Positions 51,845 through 61,592 are shown, counted from the stretch's first letter. The stretch: 64,000 nucleotides of DNA from DASSBQ01 sp040981125 (GCA_040981125.1 JANRMQ010000017.1:10984-74983), one strand, 5' to 3'. Notes: generated by a model from the sequence alone, not told the origin. A program made the numbers and translations.

Positions 51845-52480
51845 TTAATCGGAGATGGTGAATCGCATCGTCCCGACTTGATTGACGGCATGAAACGGTT
51901 GTTGTCCCAGCGGAGTAATAAAAATTTTGACCAGATACGTTCCGGGAGACCATCGACCTTCCGGCTTTTTCAGCTCCAGAAATCCGTACCGTTCGTGTCC
52001 GGGAACCTCCAGGGTATCGCGGCCGACCGGGGCCTCGGCCGACACCCCATCCTCCCGGATCAAGAACCATTGAGCGCTGAACTGGGCCGGATCTTCCAGC
52101 GGAGCTACCTCGAACACGATATAGACAGCGGGAGTATCGGCCGTAAACTGCGTCGTCCCCGGCTCGATCGGTTTGAGCCTCGGGTCCTGAGTGTACCAGC
52201 CTTTACGACCGAAGCTGTCCCATTCGACTTCATACCCCTTCGCCATCTTGATCCATACAAATATTGATTGGGGTACGCCTCTTTTCTGTTCGTCCAGCGA
52301 GGGCGCGACGGTCGGTTCGAACTCGGTCGTCGTTTGCTCTTTGGGAACCATCAGATCCTTCGCGGCACTCGGAAACGAACCGTCCCATGCAAGGAACCCC
52401 ATCAGAACAGCAAGGCTCGCCCACGCGGTCATAGTCAATCGGCCACGCCGTGACTCTAATCTATGGATTCGAGTCGTCAT
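51845..52480 (-). CDS. Exported protein of unknown function
   Basis: ATG 52480 gives 211 residues with a signal peptide (TMTAWASLAVLMGFLAWDGS and cleavage near Ala-40). The mature part (FVWIKMAKGYEVEWDSFGRK, AVYIVFEVAPLEDPAQFSAQ, GTYLVKIFITPLGQQPFHAV) is beta-rich and resembles an Ig-like or carbohydrate-binding fold. No family is recognised. It faces the divergent MFS gene. Confidence 0.7.
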   Translation of the reverse strand: MTTRIHRLESRRGRLTMTAWASLAVLMGFLAWDGSFPSAAKDLMVPKEQTTTEFEPTVAPSLDEQKRGVPQSIFVWIKMAKGYEVEWDSFGRKGWYTQDPRLKPIEPGTTQFTADTPAVYIVFEVAPLEDPAQFSAQWFLIREDGVSAEAPVGRDTLEVPGHERYGFLELKKPEGRWSPGTYLVKIFITPLGQQPFHAVNQVGTMRFTISD

Positions 52481-52619
52481 GCATGAACCTTCGGACTCTG
52501 AAATTGCACAAAGAGCTGATCCTTTATCGTACCGACTGTTTGAGAAGCGGTCAATCGGGTTCAAAGCGGCAATTCCTGGCCTTTGAAGAACCGTTTGATA
52601 TAATGAGCCACACAGCGCG

Positions 52620-54044
52620 ATGAACAGCCGCCGTCTAGACGCACCACCAACCGAACATCCACCTTCGCCCCAGCCGGCATCCGATCAATTGTCATACGCC
52701 GACTCCGGACGCACAAGTCGGCAATACGGCATCCGCGACGCGGGATTTCAAGCAGTAACCCAAGGCGGCGGAGAGAATTATTTTTCCGCCTTCGCGCTGC
52801 TGCTTCAGGCGTCGCCATTTCAAATCGCCATCCTTTCGTCCCTCCCGCAGCTGATCGGTATCCTCTTCCAACTGCTCTCGGTCAAGATCCTGCCCTACCT
52901 CTCGAGCGCCCGGCGGTTGATTTCGTTTGGAGGAATCGGGCAAGCCCTGTGCTGGATCCCGCTCTTCTCTCTGCCATTATTTTTTTCGGCCCACGGAGCC
53001 TGGTGGCTGATTCTCTGCGTCGTCCTATACGTCGCGCTGGGCAACCTGACCGTGCCGGCCTGGAACAGTCTATTGATCGGAATCGTCGACGCCAACAGCC
53101 GCGGAACTTATTTTGCGCGGCGGTTTCAGATGACATCGTTGACCAGCTTCCTTGCGCTCGGGGCAGCCGGCGCGATTCTTAACGCCGCTGAGCGGTGGGG
53201 ATTTCAATGGATCGGGTTTATCATGGTTTTTTCGGTCGCCGCTTGCGCGCGAGCGCTGGCAACCCGCTATCAACTCCACACGGCGCAAGACGTCACCGCC
53301 CCGACTCCGGAAGCGCCGGGCGGCTTTCGTCACTTCATTTTGCGCGCCGCCACACCGGACCTTCGCCGGTTTCTACTCTTTTCCTCCCTCATGCATTTTT
53401 CCGTGTTCATCGCGGGGCCGTTTTTCGTTTTCTATATGTTGCAGGACCTGCATCTGTCCTATCTCCAATACGCCGGTTGGATGGCGGCGGGCATCCTGGC
53501 TCAATTCCTGACCTTGAAGCCATGGGGCCAATTGAGCGACACCTACGGGAACAAAACCATTCTCCGCTTGACCGGCTTCAGTGTCCCGATCTTGCCGGTG
53601 CTGTATCTCGTCAGCGACGCCTATCCATTCCTTCTCATGGTCAATTTTGTCGGAGGAGCGACATGGGCGGGGCTGTCGCTGGGACTGCAAAATTATGTGT
53701 TCGATTCGGTGCGGCCCGAGGAACGGACGCGAGGGGTGGCGGTGGCCAATGCGGTGAATGCGGGCGGCTGGTTTCTTGGCGCGATGACCGGCAGCTGGCT
53801 GGCAACCGTGATTCCGCCGCAACTCCATCTATTGGGCCTGACTATTCACCCGGCCTCCAATCTTCCGTTCTTGTTCGCCATCTCCGGGATTCTTCGCTTC
53901 CTGGTCTCGTTCAGTCTCTTGGGAACATTTCGCGAGCCCCGTTCCATCCGGCCGACTTCCCCGCGGCACATTGTCTGGGAACTTCCCATCGTGAAACCGT
54001 TGTTGGGCTTGGTTCCCTGGAGAAGCTCTCGGGTACCCCAATAA
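52620..54044 (+). CDS. Major facilitator superfamily transporter
   Basis: The 474-residue protein has about 12 membrane segments, the first near residue 60 (FSAFALLLQASPFQIAILSS) after a 45-residue polar N-terminus. The loop motif between helices 2 and 3 (LPYLSSARRLISFGGIGQAL) and WGQLSDTYGNKTILRL after helix 8 suit an MFS permease. The substrate is unknown. It ends 22 bases from the convergent small lipoprotein gene. Confidence 0.85.
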   Translation: MNSRRLDAPPTEHPPSPQPASDQLSYADSGRTSRQYGIRDAGFQAVTQGGGENYFSAFALLLQASPFQIAILSSLPQLIGILFQLLSVKILPYLSSARRLISFGGIGQALCWIPLFSLPLFFSAHGAWWLILCVVLYVALGNLTVPAWNSLLIGIVDANSRGTYFARRFQMTSLTSFLALGAAGAILNAAERWGFQWIGFIMVFSVAACARALATRYQLHTAQDVTAPTPEAPGGFRHFILRAATPDLRRFLLFSSLMHFSVFIAGPFFVFYMLQDLHLSYLQYAGWMAAGILAQFLTLKPWGQLSDTYGNKTILRLTGFSVPILPVLYLVSDAYPFLLMVNFVGGATWAGLSLGLQNYVFDSVRPEERTRGVAVANAVNAGGWFLGAMTGSWLATVIPPQLHLLGLTIHPASNLPFLFAISGILRFLVSFSLLGTFREPRSIRPTSPRHIVWELPIVKPLLGLVPWRSSRVPQ

Positions 54045-54065
54045 ACGGCGGGGCATACATTCACA

Positions 54066-54278
54066 TCATTGCTGTCCCGCGGGCTTTCTCTCCCGCTCCT
54101 CCTGCTTCAATTTATCGAACGTCCGATCGGCATTTCCTTTCACCTGCTCGGGGCTCGGCTGCTGCATCGGCTTCGGTCTATCGCTTGCACAACCGGCAAC
54201 CGCCGTGACGGCGATCATCAAGAGGACAGAGACGCAAGCCATTCCAGTACGACTCCCCGGTGCCATTCGAACCCTCAT
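54066..54278 (-). CDS. Small lipoprotein
   Basis: ATG 54278 is preceded by GGAGGAAATC and gives 70 residues. A signal peptide with lipobox VAGC sits at about residues 27-30. The mature part is 40 residues, charged and Pro-rich (DRPKPMQQPSPEQVKGNADR), ending in a Glu/Arg/Lys helix. Longer upstream open frame lacks a start with a ribosome-binding site. Function unknown. Confidence 0.7.
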   Translation of the reverse strand: MRVRMAPGSRTGMACVSVLLMIAVTAVAGCASDRPKPMQQPSPEQVKGNADRTFDKLKQEERERKPAGQQ

Positions 54279-54509
54279 GATTTCCTCCATGATAGAGATT
54301 GTCCACCGCCGGACGACCTGCGTCAGAAAAACTCCCCCGGCCATCCGCCTCATTATGCAGAGCGGGGGGCTCGATCTCAACTTGGACTCGAATCTGCGCA
54401 GTAGGCCGCTGATGCGCCGCCTGATCCCCCAAACCGCTCGCGTCGATTGACTGAACCTCTCAAATCCCGCTATTCTACTTTTCACGTCACTCACGTGAGG
54501 AGCATTCCT

Positions 54510-54959
54510 ATGTCTCTCAGAGATCGACTCACCGAAGATCTGAAGCTTGCTATGAAGTCCCGGGATCAGCTGCGCATGGACGTAATTCGAATGATCAAGG
54601 CCGCCGTCCTCAACAAAGAGGTGGAGATCAAGAAGGACCTGGATGACGCCGAGATGAGCCGCGTGATGGCCACCCTCATCAAGCAGCGGAAAGAGGCGGC
54701 CGAACAGTTTGAAAAGGGGCACCGCAACGATCTGGCCGCGAAAGAACGCCTGGAGATCGACATCATTGAAGCCTATCTTCCGCCCGCCGTCTCGGACGAT
54801 GAAATCCGCCGGGCCGTCGACATCGCAGTGCGAGAGGCGGGCACCCCGTCCCTGAAAGACATGGGCGTGATCATGAAGGCGGTGATGGCTCGCTTCGCCG
54901 GCCAAACCCTGGATGGGAAGCGTGTCAGCGATCTTGTCCGGGCCAAACTTCAATCGTAG
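54510..54959 (+). CDS. GatB/YqeY-domain protein
   Basis: The start MSLRDRLTEDLKLAMKSRDQ at 54510 follows GTGAGGAG and gives 149 residues. It is a YqeY-type all-helical protein related to the tail of GatB, the tRNA-dependent amidotransferase; typical segments are EIKKDLDDAEMSRVMATLIK, EIDIIEAYLPPAVSDDEIRR and the C-terminal DGKRVSDLVRAKL. Its exact role is unknown; binding to tRNA-like substrates is inferred from the family. Confidence 0.93.
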   Translation: MSLRDRLTEDLKLAMKSRDQLRMDVIRMIKAAVLNKEVEIKKDLDDAEMSRVMATLIKQRKEAAEQFEKGHRNDLAAKERLEIDIIEAYLPPAVSDDEIRRAVDIAVREAGTPSLKDMGVIMKAVMARFAGQTLDGKRVSDLVRAKLQS

Positions 54960-55102
54960 CTCTTCCACGACTGCTATACTTATCACAGCAGTTTATCTTC
55001 AATCGGCATTCTGCGTCCAAGGCAAGTCCGCGGCTCGGCTATAATTCGTTATAACCGGCAAGCCGGCGGACGAACCGAACCATACGCTCCAACCGTGACA
55101 AT

Positions 55103-55750
55103 ATGAGCATTCTGATTGTCGATGATTCCCCTGATCAACAATTGATCTTGCGGTCGATTCTGACCAAAGCCGGCCACCAGGAGGTTCTGTTCGCAGATTC
55201 CGCTGCATGCGCCTACCGTCAGCTCGGCGCATCCGACGATATCACCGCCGACTCCCCGTGCCATGTCGATCTCATTCTCATGGACTTTCTCATGCCCGAT
55301 ATCAACGGCGTCACGGCCTGCGCCCATATTAAGAAGGTCGAACGTCTCCGGGATATTCCCATCATCGTCGTGACGGCAAAGACCGACGTGGAGAATCTCA
55401 AGGCGGCGTTCTCCGCCGGAGCCATTGACTTCATCAATAAACCGGTCAATGCCGTGGAGTTATTGGCTCGTGTCTCCTCCGCCTTGATGCTCAAGAAAGA
55501 AATGGACTGCCGCAAGGCGCGGGAGCAAGAGTTGCGGCGCAGCAATGAGGCGCTTCAGAAAGCTTTGAGCGAAGTCAAAGTCCTGAAGGGCCTCGTTCCC
55601 ATTTGCGCCTCCTGCAAGAAGATCCGCAACGACCAGGGATTCTGGCAGCAATTGGAGGAGTATATTCAACAACACTCGGAGGCGGAATTCAGTCACGGCC
55701 TCTGCACGCCCTGCATAAAGAAGCTTTATCCTGGTTTTTACAAAGAGTAG
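55103..55750 (+). CDS. Response regulator with coiled coil and C-terminal CxxC-Lys segment
   Basis: The 215-residue protein has an N-terminal REC domain (MSILIVDDSPDQQLILRSIL; phosphoacceptor in DLILMDFLMPDING; Lys in DFINKPVNAVEL). A coiled helix follows (AREQELRRSNEALQKALSEV). The C-terminus has the conserved element LKGLVPICASCKKIRNDQGF and WQQLEEYIQQHSEAEFSHGL, found at the end of many REC/PAS signalling proteins. It heads the run of four signalling genes 55103-59453 and shares its REC layout with the next protein. Confidence 0.92.
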   Translation: MSILIVDDSPDQQLILRSILTKAGHQEVLFADSAACAYRQLGASDDITADSPCHVDLILMDFLMPDINGVTACAHIKKVERLRDIPIIVVTAKTDVENLKAAFSAGAIDFINKPVNAVELLARVSSALMLKKEMDCRKAREQELRRSNEALQKALSEVKVLKGLVPICASCKKIRNDQGFWQQLEEYIQQHSEAEFSHGLCTPCIKKLYPGFYKE

Positions 55751-55798
55751 CTGCTAGATTTTTTGCTGGTTGCACCGCCTTGTGAGAAAGGGCTCGCG

Positions 55799-56803
55799 AT
55801 GAGCATCTTGATCGTTGACGACTCTCCCGATGATCTTCACCTTCTTCAATCGCTGCTTTCAAACGCCGGCTACGAAGACACGCTCATCGCGGATTCCGCC
55901 GCCGCCGCGTTCCGCCTCCTCGGCTTGGACGGCGGCAAGCCGTCTCCGCATCGGGTTGATTTGATTCTGATGGATATCGTCATGCCTTCGATGAGCGGCA
56001 TCGAGGCCTGCCGCCAAATCAAGGCCGTCGAGCGCTTTCGCGATATCCCGATCATCATGGTCACCGTCAAAACCGATCCGGTCGACCTCCAGCTCGCGTT
56101 TGCCGCGGGAGCCGTCGATTATGTCGCCAAACCGATCAGCAAAATCGAACTTTTGACCAGGGTGCGTTGCGTGCTTCGGCTGGTCCATGAAATCGATCGC
56201 CGGCGCGCCAGAGAACAAGAACTTCTTGAGGTCATGCGCCAGTTACAGGAGGCGAATCAAATGCTGCTTCGCCTGTCCTGCCTCGACGGCTTGACCGGGA
56301 TCACCAATCGCCGTCAGTTCGATGATTTTCTCGACCAGGAGTGGCGGCGGGCGGTCCGCGAACATACTCCTCTTTCCTTGATCATGCTCGATATCGATCA
56401 GTTCAAGACCTATAACGATGCCAACGGCCACCAAGCCGGCGACGAATGTTTGAGGCAGGTCTCCAACGCCATCTCCGGCGCGGTCAACCGGCCCGGAGAC
56501 CTCGTCGCCCGTTATGGCGGCGATGAATTCGTCATCGTTCTGCCCGGCACGACGGTCGAAGGCGCGGCGCAGGTAGCTGAGACCTTGCGGCGGAGAGTGC
56601 AGGAAATGGACATGAAACATCCAAGCGGAGAGCAGGTCACCATCAGCCTGGGATTTGCCAGCACGATCCCCAGCCGAACCGCCGCTCCGACCGATCTCAT
56701 CAGAGCGGCCGACCAAGCGCTGTACCAGGCCAAACAGGACGGAAGAAATCGGACCAAGCAAGCCGGCGTGCTCACGCTGGTTCAACACACACGCGAGGAG
56801 TGA
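55799..56803 (+). CDS. REC-GGDEF diguanylate cyclase response regulator
   Basis: The start MSILIVDDSPDDLHLLQSLL is chosen by similarity to the previous gene and by the GAGAAAGGG upstream; the product is 334 residues. The REC domain is followed by a coiled coil and a GGDEF domain with the intact active-site motif GGDEF at residues 240-244. The inhibitory site RPGD (231-234) lies five residues before it, so product inhibition is expected. It makes cyclic di-GMP from two GTP when phosphorylated. The next gene encodes a hybrid kinase, the likely phosphate source. Confidence 0.95.
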   Translation: MSILIVDDSPDDLHLLQSLLSNAGYEDTLIADSAAAAFRLLGLDGGKPSPHRVDLILMDIVMPSMSGIEACRQIKAVERFRDIPIIMVTVKTDPVDLQLAFAAGAVDYVAKPISKIELLTRVRCVLRLVHEIDRRRAREQELLEVMRQLQEANQMLLRLSCLDGLTGITNRRQFDDFLDQEWRRAVREHTPLSLIMLDIDQFKTYNDANGHQAGDECLRQVSNAISGAVNRPGDLVARYGGDEFVIVLPGTTVEGAAQVAETLRRRVQEMDMKHPSGEQVTISLGFASTIPSRTAAPTDLIRAADQALYQAKQDGRNRTKQAGVLTLVQHTREE

Positions 56804-56868
56804 ACCGTCTCCGGCCTAGGCTTTGCGCGCCTGCGGCTTGATCTGCAATTCATCTCTCCGACCTCGTG

Positions 56869-59127
56869 ATGGCAAAAAGAGCCGCTCGTTTCACCAAGAA
56901 ACCGCATCCCGCTCCCCCGCCCTTGTCTTCCGACGGCCGCATTCCCGGATCCGGTTCTGATATCGCCGATCAGGCGCAGTCCGGATTAGAAAGGCACCCC
57001 CAAACCCTCAAGGATCAACAAACCGCCCTGCTCGAACTCGTCAAAAGTGAAGACCTCCACAGCGGCGATCTAACCCAAGCCCTGCATGCAATTACGGCCG
57101 CCGCGGGCGATGCATTGGCCGTGGAACGCGTGAGTATCTGGTTATTCGATCAAGACCGCACGGCGATTCGTCTCCTGGATCTATACGAGCGATCTACGCA
57201 ATCACACCAGTCGGGAACAATCCTGCAAGCCCGGCAATACCCTGCATATTTTCAGGCGGTCGAAACAGAGGAACACGCGATCGCCTCCCACGATGCTCAT
57301 CACGATCCGCGCACCCGCGAGTTTCTGAACGGCTATCTTTCCCCGCTGAACATCGGCGCAATGTTGGACGCGCCCATTCGGCGAAAGGGCACAGTCGTGG
57401 GCGTCCTGTGCAATGAACACGTGGGGGCCCGCCGCACCTGGACCGCGGACGAAGAAAATGCAGCCTGCTCCCTGGCCACCATGGTCACGCTGGCGATGGA
57501 AGCGGCGGAGCGCCGTGAGGTGGAACGCGCCCTCCGTGTCGCAAAGGAGGCCGCCGAAGTCGCCAGCAAAGCCAAAAGCGAATTCCTGGCCAGCATGAGC
57601 CATGAGATTCGGACACCGATGAACGCCATCATCGGCATGGCCGACGTGCTCTGGGAAACCCCGCTCACGGCGGAACAGCGAAAATACCTCCGCGTCGTCC
57701 GGCGGGCCGGGGGCAGTTTATTGAGTCTGATCAACGATATTCTCGATCTCTCGAAGGTGGAAGCCGGCCATTTGGAACTGGACCGCATCGAGTTCGATTT
57801 GAACGAACTGATCGAGAAGGCCATCGAAATCCTTGCCTTGCGGGCAAACGATAAGGGGCTGGAACTGGCGTGCCATGTGAGTCCCGACCTGCCCTGTCAA
57901 GTCATCGGTGATCCGAATCGACTTCATCAGATTTTGGTCAACCTCATCGGGAATGCGATCAAGTTCACAGACCAGGGGTCCGTGCTCATGCGGGTCACGC
58001 CGGATCCCGACGCGCGCCGCCCCGGAGCCGTCTGCTTTTCCGTCGAAGATACAGGTATCGGCATCCCATCGGACAAGCTCGGCACCATCTTCGAGAGTTT
58101 CACGCAGGCGGATAGTTCCATTTCCCGAGTCTATGGCGGGACCGGGCTCGGCCTGCCGATTTCCAAACATCTCGCTCAACTCATGGGAGGCCACATTCGA
58201 GTCGTCAGCCGGGAAGGAGAGGGAAGCACGTTTTATTGCACCGTTCTGCTCGACATCCAAGCCGGCCACGCCGGTTCTGATCCGGCCCCTTCGCCTCAAC
58301 TCAAGGACGTTCGCATATTGGTCGCCGATGACTTTGCGATCAACCGGCAGATTCTTCGCGACATGCTCTCTGCCTGGGGCGCCGAGGTCAGCGACGTCGA
58401 TACCGCAGCGGCGGCCCGGGAAGAACTCCGCCGCGGCGCGGCGGAGGGCAAGCCGTATCGTTTGCTCCTCCTGGATTGTCGTATGCCGGGTACGGATGGA
58501 TTCGAAGCGGCTCAAGCCGTGAAGACGGATCCCGCGCTCGCCGGGTTGCTGATTATTATGCTGGCTTCCGACCGATGGGCCGACGATATCGCGCGGACGT
58601 ACGACCTCGGTTTGGGCGGCTATCTGGTCAAACCCATCAAACGATCGGATTTGGCGCAAACAATCATGATCGCGCTGGATCGGTCAAAGGGCATTTGCCA
58701 ACCGCCGGGGCATAAGCTTCCAAGAAACGGGAAGTCCACGACGTTGCCGCTGCGCATTCTCCTGGTCGAGGATTCCAGAGACAACCAGCTATTGATTCAA
58801 ACCTACTTGAAGCAGACAGCCCATCACATCGATCTGGCCGAAAACGGGCAGATCGCCGTGGACAAATTTCAGAGCGGGCACTATGACGTGGTGCTCATGG
58901 ACATGCAAATGCCGGTCATGGACGGATTGGAGGCGACCAGACTCATCCGGGAATGGGAACGACACGAAGGGGTGGGCAAGACTCCGATTATTGCGCTCAC
59001 GGCCCTCGCACTGAAGCAGGAAGCGGTGAAAATCTTTGAAGCCGGCTGTAATGCGCATATGACCAAGCCCATCAAGAAAGCGACGCTCCTCGATATTCTG
59101 TCGGCGTATGAAGGACACTTGACATGA
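56869..59127 (+). CDS. Hybrid sensor histidine kinase (GAF-HisKA-HATPase-REC-REC)
   Basis: The 752-residue protein is soluble. A GAF domain (about 40-215) contains TAAAGDALAVERVSIWLFDQ and GTVVGVLCNEHVGARRTWTA. The HisKA box FLASMSHEIRTPMNAIIGMA has the phospho-His at residue 245, and the HATPase domain has HQILVNLIGNAIKFTD, VEDTGIGIPSDKLG and GGTGLGLPISKHLAQL. Two REC domains follow: RILVADDFAINRQILRDM with DCRMPGTDG, and RILLVEDSRDNQLLI with MDMQMPVMDG. Its stop overlaps the start of the Hpt gene, so it forms a His-Asp-His-Asp relay with that protein. A GTG 3 bases upstream is also possible. Confidence 0.94.
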   Translation: MAKRAARFTKKPHPAPPPLSSDGRIPGSGSDIADQAQSGLERHPQTLKDQQTALLELVKSEDLHSGDLTQALHAITAAAGDALAVERVSIWLFDQDRTAIRLLDLYERSTQSHQSGTILQARQYPAYFQAVETEEHAIASHDAHHDPRTREFLNGYLSPLNIGAMLDAPIRRKGTVVGVLCNEHVGARRTWTADEENAACSLATMVTLAMEAAERREVERALRVAKEAAEVASKAKSEFLASMSHEIRTPMNAIIGMADVLWETPLTAEQRKYLRVVRRAGGSLLSLINDILDLSKVEAGHLELDRIEFDLNELIEKAIEILALRANDKGLELACHVSPDLPCQVIGDPNRLHQILVNLIGNAIKFTDQGSVLMRVTPDPDARRPGAVCFSVEDTGIGIPSDKLGTIFESFTQADSSISRVYGGTGLGLPISKHLAQLMGGHIRVVSREGEGSTFYCTVLLDIQAGHAGSDPAPSPQLKDVRILVADDFAINRQILRDMLSAWGAEVSDVDTAAAAREELRRGAAEGKPYRLLLLDCRMPGTDGFEAAQAVKTDPALAGLLIIMLASDRWADDIARTYDLGLGGYLVKPIKRSDLAQTIMIALDRSKGICQPPGHKLPRNGKSTTLPLRILLVEDSRDNQLLIQTYLKQTAHHIDLAENGQIAVDKFQSGHYDVVLMDMQMPVMDGLEATRLIREWERHEGVGKTPIIALTALALKQEAVKIFEAGCNAHMTKPIKKATLLDILSAYEGHLT

Positions 59128-59453
59128 CTCATACCAATACATCCGACTCTCCTGAAGGCCTCATCGTCTATATTGATCCGGATCTGGAAGAGATTGTTCC
59201 CGGGTTTCTCGATAACCGTCGAAAAGACGTGCAGATTCTCGCCACCTGCATAGAAAAAGAACACTGGGATACGATTCGCCTTCTCGGTCATCGGATGAAA
59301 GGCGACGGGGGAGGTTACGGATTCGAGGCCATCAGCGCCATCGGCCACGATCTCGAACAGGCCGCGCTGAGACGGGATCTGCTCACCATTCGAGAGCGCA
59401 CGCAGAACCTGACTCGGTTTCTTTCCCGTGTGCGCGTCGTGTATAGACGGTAG
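59124..59453 (+). CDS. Histidine phosphotransfer (Hpt) domain protein
   Basis: The 109-residue protein has the four-helix Hpt fold with the phospho-His in RLLGHRMKGDGGGYGFEAIS. The first part (IDPDLEEIVPGFLDNRRKDV) is the N-terminal helix pair typical of stand-alone Hpt proteins. It overlaps the hybrid kinase gene by 4 bases (ATGA) and probably passes phosphate from its REC domains to the regulators encoded upstream. Confidence 0.93.
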   Translation: MTHTNTSDSPEGLIVYIDPDLEEIVPGFLDNRRKDVQILATCIEKEHWDTIRLLGHRMKGDGGGYGFEAISAIGHDLEQAALRRDLLTIRERTQNLTRFLSRVRVVYRR

Positions 59454-60545
59454 CTCCAGCGCCGACAAGTCCTCGACCGCTCCTCAGGCACCCACCAATT
59501 CGTCGTCCACCATCTCCTCTGATTGGACGCACATACCGTATCCGTACCGATAGGACTGTAGCACTCGGATTCCTGAGCCGTTCGGTTCGATCGATAAATA
59601 GCCCTGGTGCAATCACCTATACGAGGCCTCCAGCAGGAAGATTCATACAGGCTACGAAAGGGCCGATAGGCCCTAGCCTCTCCGATGGTTTTCAACAACC
59701 ACTATTCCGGACCCGCCACTCTCCACAAAATCTGTGGATAACATTGGGGATAAGGTGCGTCCTATAGCATGAATCGCGCGTTCTGATTGAGTGAATATCA
59801 CATTGCCCATTCATTGGGCATGATTGATGATGCGGCCTGCAACCACCATATCTAGTGGATGCGATTTTAATAACACCAACATATTGGCGGTAATCGATGA
59901 TTTTATTTTAAGTGCCGCTACTTAATTGAACGATTAAATATTGATGGTAGGGACGGACGTACTTATACACAGGACGCGTCAGCCTTACCCGCCCATTCTT
60001 CGATGCTGAATCGAGAATCCCTGGCATGTGCGCCGCTTCTCGTCTATTTGAAGGAACGCCCATCGGGAGTGGTAGGAAATGTTCCGTTGGAGCAGCACGT
60101 CGCAGGAGGGATTGGTCTGACCGCCTCGTTCTCGGTGTCTTACAATAGAACCGCCGGTTGCCCGATAGCGTCCCATCGACCTCGGATTTAAAAACACCTA
60201 ATCGTTCCAATAGTCGGCGGGCGTGCCAAGCTTGTTCGTGCTCGCGGTGTTCGGTATGGGGCCCATTGAGATGTGTCATCGCTGTAGACAGCATGCCGGG
60301 ACCATGCATGGATATTGTTTATACTGCCACGCTCAGCGATTACCGTCCCGTGGACGCTGGGCTCGTATCCGTTCCTTTCTGTCGCGGTGGATTAATCTCC
60401 ATCGTGTCCCCTCACTCCACGACCGGCCTCCGCGGACCTGAACCCATTCGCACGCAGTTCACCGGATCGCCGGCCATTCCGTCCCTCTCACAGAATCCGC
60501 GATCACCCCGGACTCTGTTGCTATCCAGGCCTGCTTACCACAACC
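59454..60545. other. Gene-poor 1.1 kb gap
   Basis: No convincing gene is seen between the Hpt gene and the convergent binding-protein gene. The part at about 59780-59960 is clearly more AT-rich than its surroundings. A single DnaA-box match (TGTGGATAA, 59733-59741), a hairpin AGGGCC-GATA-GGCCCT at 59659-59674, and an inverted repeat TGCCCATTCATTGGGCA near 59804-59820 are present. A minus-strand open frame (59908-60309) reads plausibly only at its start. The stretch may hold decayed sequence or an unrecognised RNA. Confidence 0.5.
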
Positions 60546-61592
60546 TCACTGGTCCCGCTTCACCGTTTGAAGTGCTTCGACAATAACTGATGAATCCAGC
60601 GCGTCATCAATATCGACTTGCATCGGGAAGACATTTTCATGAAACATGAATCTCGCGACGTACTCCATTCGCCTGTGAAAGACCGCCCCTTTTGCCAACG
60701 AATATAGATATCGGCGATCCGCCCACAAATGGATATTGGGCGGAGGCGCATCCCGGTAGATCTGCTCCACCCATTCCTTCTTGGTGCCCGTTTCTCTTAC
60801 GACCGCGCGAATCGCGGCCGTATGGTTTTGTTGCAAGGCGTCGTAGGCCAATATTAACGCTTGAAGGAAGCGCACGGCGGTCACTCTATTATCCAAGAGC
60901 CACTGGCGCTGAACGCTGATCCCCGCCACATTCGTGTAAATTCCGATATCTCCCTCTATGGCAATCAGTCTCGCGCTCGCCTCATGAATCATTCGCTGAA
61001 TCCATGGTTCCCATACCATCGCGGCATCAATCTCTTGGTGCAGTAAAGCGGCCATTTGCCTTTCAGGGGGCATATCGACCAATGTCACTTGGTCGCGAGA
61101 TATGCCGTGCTGCCGCAGGGTCATGATCAAACCGTAATGAGCACTTGAGCCCGCGAAATACCCAATGCGCTTGCCTTTGAGATCACCCGGTGTTTCGATG
61201 CCGCTATCCTTTCTCACAACCAGGCCTTCGCTGTAGGCGCCCTCCGAATCAATCCCGATCAAAACCCAATCCATGCCCTCTGCCAGTCCGCTCATGAACG
61301 GCAGGATTTTAACAATGGCCACATCAATGCTTCGGTTCTTCGCGGCCGCGATCATCGGCGGCCCCGCGATGAACGGCACATACTCAGGCGCCAAGCCCGT
61401 TTTTTCAAACAACTTCAGTTCCCTGGCCGCAAACAAAAGCCAGTCGTCCGAAGAGCTTGATTGATACCCGATCTTGATGGGGAGAGGGGGCTCGGCAAAT
61501 GCCAGATGAGCGCTCAATCCAGGCCCGCTTAATACCGTGAATATCAACCCGACGACTACAGATACTGTGCGCTTGCGCATCCTGAACATCAC
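60546..61592 (-). CDS. NMT1/THI5-like substrate-binding protein
   Basis: The 348-residue product has a signal peptide (SVVVGLIFTVLSGPGLSAHLAF). The mature protein is a two-lobe periplasmic binding fold of the SsuA/TauA/NMT1 type: LPIKIGYQSSSSDDWLLFAA, EKTGLAPEYVPFIAGPPMIA, DLKGKRIGYFAGSSAHYGLI and MVWEPWIQRMIHEASARLIA. Such proteins deliver sulfonates, nitrate or pyrimidine precursors to ABC transporters. No permease or ATPase gene adjoins here, so its partner is unknown. It ends a two-gene run with the lipoprotein upstream. Confidence 0.88.
   Translation of the reverse strand: MMFRMRKRTVSVVVGLIFTVLSGPGLSAHLAFAEPPLPIKIGYQSSSSDDWLLFAARELKLFEKTGLAPEYVPFIAGPPMIAAAKNRSIDVAIVKILPFMSGLAEGMDWVLIGIDSEGAYSEGLVVRKDSGIETPGDLKGKRIGYFAGSSAHYGLIMTLRQHGISRDQVTLVDMPPERQMAALLHQEIDAAMVWEPWIQRMIHEASARLIAIEGDIGIYTNVAGISVQRQWLLDNRVTAVRFLQALILAYDALQQNHTAAIRAVVRETGTKKEWVEQIYRDAPPPNIHLWADRRYLYSLAKGAVFHRRMEYVARFMFHENVFPMQVDIDDALDSSVIVEALQTVKRDQ

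Noticed and set aside
53195..54208. 337-codon plus-strand open frame overlapping the MFS transporter gene
   Set aside because: Frame-shifted reading of the transporter; the MFS frame has membrane segments and family motifs.
57718..58659. 313-codon minus-strand open frame
   Set aside because: Antisense to the hybrid kinase gene, no ribosome-binding site, no recognisable domain.
59733..59741. Single perfect DnaA-box (TGTGGATAA) in an AT-richer stretch
   Set aside because: One box without a cluster and without dnaA, dnaN or other origin genes does not support a replication origin.
59908..60309. 133-codon minus-strand open frame in the gene-poor gap
   Set aside because: Only the first 45 codons look protein-like; no family, no ribosome-binding site, so it was not called.
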